From an uncultured Ruminococcus sp. (GTDB lineage: Bacteria; Bacillota; Clostridia; Oscillospirales; Ruminococcaceae): a stretch of DNA of 7,110 nt. Location of the stretch: contig CAMWHN010000111.1 in NCBI GenBank assembly GCA_947174085.1, forward strand, positions 1 through 7,110, read 5' to 3'. Below the pieces are notes generated by a model that saw only the letters and a program-made list of their open reading frames with translations, did no database searches and was not told the origin of the DNA. Position 1 is the stretch's first letter, and every line of letters starts with the position of its first letter. The translations under genes and the position numbers were made by a program. Shown here piece after piece: positions 1 to 5,288 of this stretch.

Positions 1-56
1 ATTAATCTTGAATAAAAAAGAATATTTTTGAAATTTTGTTAGCCTGTTTATTTTAC

Positions 57-85
57 TTGACAAATAAGAGAAAACATGCTATACT
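57..85 (+). promoter_or_regulatory. Sigma-A promoter of the metK operon
   Basis: A perfect -35 box TTGACA (57-62) is followed by a 17-base spacer and the -10 box TATACT (80-85). A TG at 77-78 makes it an extended -10 promoter. Transcription should begin near base 92, giving a leader of about 143 bases before metK. It is one of the two strongest promoter matches in the window. A weaker candidate, TTGTCG (182-187) with TAAAAT (205-210), would start transcription almost at the ribosome binding site and is less likely. Confidence 0.8.
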
Positions 86-138
86 AGTAATATAATTTTT
101 ATAATTTTGTCAAGAGTGATTGGGGAATTATAGTGATT

Positions 139-175
139 AACAGCGTTCAGTCAATCTGGACGCTGTTTTAATTTT
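139..175 (+). terminator. Terminator-like hairpin inside the metK leader
   Basis: Bases 139-148 (AACAGCGTTC) pair with 158-167 (GGACGCTGTT) in a 10-pair stem with one G-U wobble, closing a 9-base loop (149-157). The tract TTTTAATTTT follows at 166-175. This is the shape of an intrinsic terminator. It lies downstream of the strong promoter at 57-85 and about 60 bases upstream of metK, so it could act as an attenuator. Alternatively it ends a transcript coming from outside the window. The loop segment TCAATC (151-156) can pair with upstream GATTGG (118-123), which would form a pseudoknot. I see none of the hallmarks of the S-box, SMK or T-box leaders known upstream of methionine-related genes. 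The hairpin is directly visible; the regulatory role is inferred. Confidence 0.6.
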
Positions 176-234
176 CATTGCTTGTCGTTTGATAAAATTT
201 TTTGTAAAATTTTAAAACAGGAGGTTATTTTTTT

Positions 235-1392
235 ATGAAACGTGTATTTACTTCAGAATCTGTGACAGAGGGTCACCCTGATAAAATTTGTGACCAGATT
301 TCTGATGCCGTATTAGATGCTATTTTAGAACAAGATATTTATGGACGTGTTGCATGTGAAACTGTTGTGACAACTGGTATGATTTTATGTATGGGTGAAA
401 TTTCGACTAAAGCTAATATTGATATTGCAAAAATTGCTCGTCAAGTAGTAATTGATATTGGCTATGACAGAGCAAAATTTGGCTTTGATGGGCATACTTG
501 CAATGTCATGATTGCTATGGACGAACAGTCTTCCGATATTGCAATGGGCGTGAATTGTTCTTATGATACACAAGAAACAGGTGCAGGCGACCAAGGCTTA
601 ATGTTCGGCTATGCTTGTAATGAAACACCGGAATTAATGCCTTTGCCGATTTCTCTTGCGCATAAGTTAGCAATTAAATTAACGGAAATTCGCAAAAATG
701 GTACGCTTAGATATTTACGTCCAGACGGTAAAACACAAGTGAGTGTTGAATATGATGAAAATAATAAGCCTGTTCGTGTTGATACAGTCGTAGTTTCAAC
801 ACAGCATGCCGGAGATATTAGCATTGAACAAATTCGTGAAGATATGAAAGAACTTGTGATTGATGCTGTGATACCGGAAGAATTAATAGATGAAAATACG
901 AAAATTTTTATTAATCCAACAGGACGTTTTGTTGTAGGAGGTCCTCAAGGCGATAGCGGTTTGACAGGCAGAAAAATTATTGTAGATACTTATGGCGGTT
1001 ATGCTCGTCATGGTGGTGGAGCATTTTCTGGTAAAGACCCGACGAAAGTCGATAGAAGTGGCGCATATGCAGCAAGATATATTGCGAAAAATATTGTTGC
1101 TTCTGGACTTGCAGATAAATGTGAAATTCAGCTTGCCTATGCTATCGGCGTTGCAAAACCTGTTTCTATTCGTGTGGATACGTTTGGAACTGGCAAAGTA
1201 GCAGAATCTAAATTAGAACAAGCTGTTTCTGAAATTTTTGATTTAACACCAGATGGTATTATTAACATGTTAGATTTACGCCGTCCGCAGTATCGTAAAG
1301 TTTCGGCTTATGGGCATTTTGGACGTGAGAATTTAAATGTTGCTTGGGAAAAAACTGATAAAATTCAGGCATTGCTTGAGGCAGTAAAATGA
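235..1392 (+). CDS. metK: S-adenosylmethionine synthetase (methionine adenosyltransferase)
   Basis: This cytosolic enzyme makes S-adenosylmethionine from methionine and ATP, releasing phosphate and pyrophosphate; the product is the main cellular methyl donor. The protein has 385 residues, close to the 384 of E. coli MetK, and appears complete. Family signatures are all present: the N-terminal GHPDK ATP-binding motif (residues 13-17, with His14, Asp16 and Lys17), the GAGDQGLMFGYA signature (116-127) and the glycine-rich GGGAFSGKDPTKVDRS loop (260-275). The start is the ATG at 235, preceded by AGGAGG at 219-224 with a 10-base spacer. It is the first gene of an apparent operon with the unknown-function gene at 1403 and nfi. 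The promoter at 57-85 and the leader hairpin at 139-175 suggest that expression may be controlled by premature termination, although no known SAM riboswitch was recognised. Identification of the gene is secure. Confidence 0.98.
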   Translation: MKRVFTSESVTEGHPDKICDQISDAVLDAILEQDIYGRVACETVVTTGMILCMGEISTKANIDIAKIARQVVIDIGYDRAKFGFDGHTCNVMIAMDEQSSDIAMGVNCSYDTQETGAGDQGLMFGYACNETPELMPLPISLAHKLAIKLTEIRKNGTLRYLRPDGKTQVSVEYDENNKPVRVDTVVVSTQHAGDISIEQIREDMKELVIDAVIPEELIDENTKIFINPTGRFVVGGPQGDSGLTGRKIIVDTYGGYARHGGGAFSGKDPTKVDRSGAYAARYIAKNIVASGLADKCEIQLAYAIGVAKPVSIRVDTFGTGKVAESKLEQAVSEIFDLTPDGIINMLDLRRPQYRKVSAYGHFGRENLNVAWEKTDKIQALLEAVK

Positions 1393-1402
1393 AAGGATTT
1401 AT

Positions 1403-1951
1403 ATGACCAATCTTGAAAAAACGAAATATGCTAAATTATATGTTCAAAAACTAGCAAATGGCGTTAATCCTTTAACGAATCAGCCTGTGAATCCAAATGA
1501 TATTGTGCGAAATGAACATATTCAAAATTGTTTGAATTATGTTGCAGATATTTTACAACAAGTAATTGAAAATAATGGTAAAATTGGAGCTGACAAAAAA
1601 GAAAATTTTTATATTACAGATAATCAAAGAAGTTGCCTTTTTACGAAAGATAAATCTTGTCAGATTGGTGCAATTACAACTAAAATTAATAGTGTAACAC
1701 GTGATAATGAAACAGATAGATTTGTTGGCAGTTGGATTACAGATTGGCTTTTAAATTTAGGAATGCTTGAATTAAAAGGTAAAAAAAGAGTTGCTACACA
1801 AAAAGGTAATATGTTTGGTATTATGACACAGACAAAGCAATATGAACGAACAGAAAATTTATATTCTCCAGAAATGCAAAGTTTTATATTTGATAATATT
1901 GACTCAATTATTAATTATCATTATGATGAGGAGAAAAATTATAATGACTGA
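1403..1951 (+). CDS. Conserved-looking protein of unknown function between metK and nfi
   Basis: This 182-residue protein has no function I can assign. It resembles, from memory, uncharacterised proteins of Clostridia that share an N-terminal stretch like KLANGVNPL followed by a helix ending in QQVIENNG (residues 16-59). The middle segment (about 66-130) reads like strand, helix, helix, then a basic hairpin, including ITDNQ (71-75) and a WITDWLLNLGML helix (111-122). This could be a winged-helix-like fold, but that is a guess. The C-terminus (about 150-175) looks like a further helix. There is no signal peptide, membrane segment or cysteine cluster, so it is probably cytosolic. The ATG at 1403 follows AAAGGA (1392-1397) by 5 bases and lies 10 bases after the metK stop. 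Its last 8 bases overlap nfi, which implies co-transcription and possibly coupled translation. Confidence 0.85.
   Translation: MTNLEKTKYAKLYVQKLANGVNPLTNQPVNPNDIVRNEHIQNCLNYVADILQQVIENNGKIGADKKENFYITDNQRSCLFTKDKSCQIGAITTKINSVTRDNETDRFVGSWITDWLLNLGMLELKGKKRVATQKGNMFGIMTQTKQYERTENLYSPEMQSFIFDNIDSIINYHYDEEKNYND
1928..1933 (+). promoter_or_regulatory. Ribosome binding site that sets the nfi start
   Basis: GAGGAG lies inside the end of the upstream gene, 10 bases before the ATG at 1944. The same reading frame is open back to an ATG at 1842. The extra 34 codons would encode a hydrophobic leader that does not belong to endonuclease V, and I saw no comparable binding site ahead of 1842. The site therefore supports the start at 1944. 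Confidence 0.75.
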
Positions 1952-2627
1952 ACAGGAATCTATGACACAAATTCAGAATGAAATTTATAAAAAAATTATT
2001 TGTGAAGATGGATTTGTGAAAGAAAATTTAAAAACCGTTGCTGGTGTAGATTTGGCTTACTGGACACAAGATAATCAAGAATTTGCAGTATGTTGTATTG
2101 TAGTTTTAGATTATCAAACAGGGAAAATATTAGAGAAAAAGCAGTTTTATGATAAAATTCAGGTTGCCTATCAAGCCGGATTTTTAGCATTCCGAGAATT
2201 GCCATTAGTTTTAGAAACAGTTAAAAAATTAGAAATCAAGCCAGATTTATATATTTTTGATGGTAATGGCTATTTACACCCAAGGCATGCCGGCATTGCT
2301 TCTCATGCAGGGGTAATATTAAATATGCCAACTATTGGTATTGCAAAAAGTTATTATAAAATTTTTGATGTAGATTATAGCGAACCGGATTTTAAATCTG
2401 GAAGTTATCAAGATATTATAATTAAGCAAGAAATTTATGGCAGAGTGTTGCGAACACATGAAAATGTTAAGCCTGTATTTGTTTCTATAGGGCATAAAAT
2501 TTGTTTAAATACAGCGACAGAAATTGCCATGCATTTTGTCACAAAGGAAAGTCATATCCCTGCGCCGACAAGATTTGCCGATTTAGAAACGCGTGTTGCA
2601 AGAAAAGAAATTTTAGAATTAAAATAA
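1944..2627 (+). CDS. nfi: Endonuclease V (deoxyinosine 3' endonuclease)
   Basis: Members of this DNA (and in some cases RNA) repair family cut one phosphodiester bond 3' of deoxyinosine, acting on deaminated adenine. The protein has 227 residues, normal for the family. The core motifs are present: VAGVDLAY with Asp36, FRELP with Glu85, FDGNGYLHPR with Asp106, and GIASHAGV followed by PTIGIAKS with Lys135. Asp36, Glu85 and Asp106 match the metal-binding acidic residues of Thermotoga maritima endonuclease V, and Lys135 its conserved lysine. A later SIGHKI segment fits the conserved C-terminal histidine region. The one oddity is the strand-separating wedge, usually PYIPG or PYVPG, which here reads AYQAG (75-79): the tyrosine is kept but both prolines are lost. 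It overlaps the preceding gene by 8 bases and is the last gene of the metK operon. Family assignment is secure; the exact substrate is not shown by sequence. Confidence 0.95.
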   Translation: MTEQESMTQIQNEIYKKIICEDGFVKENLKTVAGVDLAYWTQDNQEFAVCCIVVLDYQTGKILEKKQFYDKIQVAYQAGFLAFRELPLVLETVKKLEIKPDLYIFDGNGYLHPRHAGIASHAGVILNMPTIGIAKSYYKIFDVDYSEPDFKSGSYQDIIIKQEIYGRVLRTHENVKPVFVSIGHKICLNTATEIAMHFVTKESHIPAPTRFADLETRVARKEILELK

Positions 2628-2634
2628 AATTATT

Positions 2635-2669
2635 ATGCTCTGGCAATTTGTCAGAGCATTATTTTTCTT
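2635..2669. terminator. Probable bidirectional terminator between nfi and the lipoprotein gene
   Basis: ATGCTCTG (2635-2642) pairs perfectly with CAGAGCAT (2652-2659). The stem can extend by a G-U and a C-G pair to a 5-base loop (2645-2649). On the plus strand it is followed by TATTTTTCTT, suited to ending the metK operon. On the minus strand the downstream tract AATAATTTTATTTT is also T-rich, so it can end the convergent gene. The hairpin directly abuts and slightly overlaps that gene's stop codon (2659-2661). Confidence 0.85.
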
Positions 2670-3921
2670 GTAATAATAATTCTGAAATATGATTTTTTTC
2701 AGCGTTAATCAAAGCAGATACAGCTTGTTCTGGTTCAAAAATAGAGCTATAGCTATATAATGCCACACCGTTAGCATTATCTAAATTAGAAACAAATTCT
2801 ATTTGTTTTGCAATTACGGAGCTGTCTGTTAGCCATTCTGTACTTCCAGTGCCTGCCCATTGGTCTTCCATGCCAGTTTTATACACGCCTAAGCCAATGA
2901 CTAAATCTGTTGCTGTGGCTGTTTCCGCCCATAAAGTCGCTGTTTCTGCAAAGGGGCATGTTTGATTTTCAAAGCCATAATATATTTGCGGAATGATAAC
3001 ATCACAATAACCCTCTTGACTGCACCAAAGTTTTACGTCTGCATAAAGCTTGTCATAATTAATAGAAAAATTACCTTGTGGGCTGATACTAAAGGGGATA
3101 TCCGGATTATAATTTTTTATTGTCTGGTATAATAATTTTATTAATTCTGAACAGTTAGACCTGCGCCATTCAGCTAAGTCAGTCGCATTGCTTTCTGAAA
3201 ATGCTTTTTCGTCAAAATTAGAGTCTGTAGTCGGATAAAAATAATCGTCTATATGAATGCCGTCTACTGCATAATTTTCTAAAATTTCTGTAATGCCATC
3301 AGCAATTAATTGTCTGACTTCAGGATAGGCAGGGTTTAAATAATATCTGTCATTATAATTTACTAAATATGTGCCATTTGTTTCGGGATTGTCATACCAT
3401 TGGCGAAGTATATAATTTGTATCTAAATTTGCTAATTGTTGTGTTGTTTGCGCTCGCATGGGATTAATCCAAGCATGTGCAGATAAATTTAATGCATGTG
3501 CTTCTTCCAGCATAATTTCTAAAGGGTCATAGTTATGCGTTAAATATATGCCTGTGGGAAAAATATCAGAATGATAATAAGCATCTGCATAAGCTCTTAC
3601 ATGTAAATAAACTGTGTTTATGCCTAAATCTACACAATTTTGAAAAGCTGTTTTCATATTTTCACGAAATTCTGTTTCGGATTTGTTCAGCATCCAGTTT
3701 TCATAGAGCATAACCGGAATCCATACAGCACGGATATTATTTTGATTTTGATTTTCTGAAGTCTGTAAAGAATCTAATGCGTCTTCTAAATGTAAATGCG
3801 CAATTTCCTGTATATAATAATTTTGTTCTGGTTCGGAGTTTTCAGAAATTACTGTAATTTGATTACAACCGGATAGCATAATAGATAATAGACTTGTGAA
3901 ATATAGTAATTTTTTTTTCAT
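2659..3921 (-). CDS. Lipoprotein with GHL10/DUF187 glycosidase domain (DigH/YddW-like)
   Basis: This 420-residue protein is probably a secreted, lipid-anchored glycoside hydrolase. The N-terminus MKKK plus a hydrophobic stretch ends in the lipobox LSGC, with the predicted lipidated Cys19. After an acidic, glutamine-rich linker (about 25-60) the catalytic-type domain runs from about residue 62 to 400. It shows family-typical segments: RAVWIPV (64-70), YLHVRAYADAYY (105-116), AHAWINP (148-154), DGIHIDDYFYP (220-230), SISPQGN (278-284) and PQIYYG (311-316). The acidic residues of the DGIHIDDYFYP segment are the likely active-site region. In E. coli, family member DigH (YddW) cuts peptidoglycan glycan strands lacking stem peptides; the same substrate here is inference. 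The ATG at 3921 is preferred over an in-frame TTG at 3927, which lies too close to the ribosome binding site. It is divergent from a VanY-type carboxypeptidase and convergent with nfi. Confidence 0.88.
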   Translation of the reverse strand: MKKKLLYFTSLLSIMLSGCNQITVISENSEPEQNYYIQEIAHLHLEDALDSLQTSENQNQNNIRAVWIPVMLYENWMLNKSETEFRENMKTAFQNCVDLGINTVYLHVRAYADAYYHSDIFPTGIYLTHNYDPLEIMLEEAHALNLSAHAWINPMRAQTTQQLANLDTNYILRQWYDNPETNGTYLVNYNDRYYLNPAYPEVRQLIADGITEILENYAVDGIHIDDYFYPTTDSNFDEKAFSESNATDLAEWRRSNCSELIKLLYQTIKNYNPDIPFSISPQGNFSINYDKLYADVKLWCSQEGYCDVIIPQIYYGFENQTCPFAETATLWAETATATDLVIGLGVYKTGMEDQWAGTGSTEWLTDSSVIAKQIEFVSNLDNANGVALYSYSSIFEPEQAVSALINAEKNHISELLLQEK

Positions 3922-3928
3922 GGACAAG

Positions 3929-3936
3929 CCTCCTTT
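3929..3936 (-). promoter_or_regulatory. Ribosome binding site that sets the lipoprotein start
   Basis: On the minus strand AAAGGAGG ends 7 bases before the ATG at 3921. The in-frame TTG at 3927 is only one base from this site, so ribosomes should start at the ATG. This gives a 420-residue product rather than 422. Confidence 0.8.
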
Positions 3937-3947
3937 GTAATAAAATT

Positions 3948-3981
3948 ATATGCAAGATTTAAAAAATTATATCTTGTATAT
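3948..3981. repeat. Inverted repeat in the divergent spacer
   Basis: ATATGCAAGAT (3948-3958) and ATCTTGTATAT (3971-3981) are inverted copies with one mismatch, separated by 12 AT-rich bases. The repeat covers the candidate -10 box of the leftward lipoprotein gene. It could be an operator for the divergent envelope genes or a leader hairpin, but its base composition makes chance possible. Confidence 0.4.
3966..3971 (-). promoter_or_regulatory. Possible -10 box for the lipoprotein gene
   Basis: The minus strand reads TATAAT here, which would start transcription near 3959 and give a leader of about 38 bases. I could not find a convincing -35 box at 16-19 bases. A second TATAAT at 3945-3950 would place the start almost on the ribosome binding site. 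The region is very AT-rich, so this call is weak. Confidence 0.3.
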
Positions 3982-4015
3982 TTTGAAAAAAATTGCAGAA
4001 ACTGTAAAAAAGTAC

Positions 4016-4044
4016 TTTATTTTTTTTGAATTTTGTGATATAAT
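4016..4044 (+). promoter_or_regulatory. Promoter of the VanY-type carboxypeptidase gene
   Basis: A consensus -10 box TATAAT (4039-4044) carries an extended TG at 4036-4037. The -35 position 17 bases upstream (4016-4021) reads TTTATT and is poor, as is often tolerated with an extended -10. Transcription should begin near 4051, about 26 bases before the start codon. Confidence 0.6.
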
Positions 4045-4076
4045 AATATTAAATTTTATCAAAAGGAGCAAATGAA

Positions 4077-5153
4077 ATGGGAGAAGTGAATAAAGTAACA
4101 AAAAAATCAAATGTTGGCAAACGTGTTCTTGATATTGTATTATCTTTGGCATTGTTGGCAGGTGTTGGCTATGGTGGCTATTGTATTGCTACAAGAGGTA
4201 CTGTAATAGACCAGAATACAAATTATACGGATAATATTGCAGAATCAGAAGAGACAACTCCAACAGTTGATGAAAATAAAATTATTTTTGAAAGTCAGGA
4301 AATTGCCAATAATATGGTGTATAATGGCAGTTTGATTCTTGTGAATAATAATACAGCTTTTCAAGGCGCAGAAGATGATATTATTAGCTTGTATCAGCTT
4401 ATGCTTGAAAAAGAAAAAACACATAGTTTTGGTGTGCGTGATGCAGAAGTAAAAGTCCGTCAGGAAAATGCGGAAAATTTAATTGCAATGTTTGAAGATT
4501 TTTATAGCCAAGTATATGATAATAATATTGTCGTACAAAGTGGCTATCGTTCTAAAGAACGTCAGCAAGAATTGTATGATGCCGATTTGGCTTCTACGGG
4601 ATTAGATTATTCTGAAAAAGTTTCTAAAGCCGGCTATAGTGAACATCAGACAGGCTGGAGTGTAGATTTAACACTTGCAGATGGTGAATATGACGGTACA
4701 GGTATTTATAACTGGATAAATGAACATTGTTTTGAATATGGCATGATTTTGCGTTATCCGGAAAATAAAACAGATATTACTGGGATTGCTTATGAACCTT
4801 GGCATTATCGCTATGTCGGCAAAGGACATGCATATTATATCATGCAAAATAATTTATGCCTAGAAGAATATATGGATTTGTTGCACCAGTATGTTTATGA
4901 TGGTGAGCATTTGAGAATTACAGATTATGACGGTAAAATTTATGAAATATTTTTCTATCCGGTTGATACTGCAAATGAAAGTACTATGCTTCCTGTGCCA
5001 AGTGGCTTAAATTATACAGTTTCTGGGAATAATATAGACGGTTTTATTGTAACTGTTGATACTGGCGAATTTTCTGAAATTCCTGTTTCAGAGTCAGAAA
5101 TAATACCAGAAGATACAGAAGAAAATCCGGAAGATTTAGAAAATGCAGAATAA
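4077..5153 (+). CDS. Membrane-anchored D-Ala-D-Ala carboxypeptidase, M15B/VanY family
   Basis: This family of zinc peptidases removes the terminal D-alanine from peptidoglycan stem peptides or precursors outside the cell. The 358-residue protein begins with a basic segment (to Arg16) and one hydrophobic helix (about 17-38) with no clear cleavage site, so it is probably an N-terminal membrane anchor. An acidic linker (50-67) follows. The peptidase domain (about 95-255) has SGYRS (155-159), SEHQTGWSVD (188-197) and EPWHYRYVG (240-248). The expected zinc ligands His190, Asp197 and His243 and the catalytic Glu240 are all present. A C-terminal region (about 262-332) may be an accessory domain, followed by an acidic tail. 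The ATG at 4077 follows AAGGAG (4063-4068) by 8 bases. The gene is divergent from a peptidoglycan-glycosidase-like lipoprotein. Nothing nearby (vanS, vanR, vanH, vanA) indicates vancomycin resistance, so a housekeeping wall role is more likely. Confidence 0.92.
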   Translation: MGEVNKVTKKSNVGKRVLDIVLSLALLAGVGYGGYCIATRGTVIDQNTNYTDNIAESEETTPTVDENKIIFESQEIANNMVYNGSLILVNNNTAFQGAEDDIISLYQLMLEKEKTHSFGVRDAEVKVRQENAENLIAMFEDFYSQVYDNNIVVQSGYRSKERQQELYDADLASTGLDYSEKVSKAGYSEHQTGWSVDLTLADGEYDGTGIYNWINEHCFEYGMILRYPENKTDITGIAYEPWHYRYVGKGHAYYIMQNNLCLEEYMDLLHQYVYDGEHLRITDYDGKIYEIFFYPVDTANESTMLPVPSGLNYTVSGNNIDGFIVTVDTGEFSEIPVSESEIIPEDTEENPEDLENAE

Positions 5154-5217
5154 TTTGTAACAGTTGCACAAGAATTTTATTTTATTTGTGACAAAAATAG
5201 AAAATTCTAAAAATAAC

Positions 5218-5246
5218 TTGCCATTTTTATTAGAGTATGCTATAAT
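5218..5246 (+). promoter_or_regulatory. Sigma-A promoter of the zinc-ribbon gene and probably mscL
   Basis: TTGCCA (5218-5223) and TATAAT (5241-5246) are separated by 17 bases, with an extended -10 TG at 5238-5239. Transcription should begin near 5253, giving a leader of about 36 bases. The -10 region shares the string ATGCTATA with the metK promoter. Confidence 0.85.
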
Positions 5247-5277
5247 AATAAACAGAAGTAAATTTAGTTAGAAAGTT

Positions 5278-5282
5278 GGTGA
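5278..5282 (+). promoter_or_regulatory. Ribosome binding site that sets the zinc-ribbon gene start
   Basis: GGTGA can pair with the 3' part of the anti-Shine-Dalgarno sequence and ends 6 bases before the ATG at 5289. An in-frame GTG at 5283 lies immediately after it and is too close to be used, so the start is placed at 5289. Confidence 0.6.
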
Positions 5283-5288
5283 GTGAGA

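Noticed and set aside
133..171. A 12-codon frame starting GTG in the metK leader and ending inside the hairpin, as a possible leader peptide.
   Set aside because: It has only a marginal GGGGA binding site, a GTG start and no run of methionine codons, so it gives no logic for translational attenuation.
182..210. A second metK promoter, TTGTCG with TAAAAT at 17 bases.
   Set aside because: Transcription would start almost at the ribosome binding site and the match is poor compared with 57-85.
92..234. A known SAM riboswitch or T-box in the metK leader.
   Set aside because: The leader is short and I could not find recognisable conserved cores of these classes. A covariance-model search is needed to exclude divergent forms.
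1842..1943. A longer endonuclease V start adding 34 residues.
   Set aside because: The added residues are encoded within the upstream gene in another frame and are unlike the family, and the good ribosome binding site at 1928-1933 points to 1944.
4077..5153. A vancomycin-resistance gene cluster.
   Set aside because: Only a VanY-family peptidase is present; there are no ligase, dehydrogenase, VanX or two-component regulator genes nearby, and such peptidases are common in Clostridia.
5154..5217. A terminator after the VanY-type gene, from CACAA (5167-5171) pairing with TTGTG (5186-5190).
   Set aside because: The stem is only 5 pairs with a 14-base AT-rich loop and no T-run follows, so it is not convincing.
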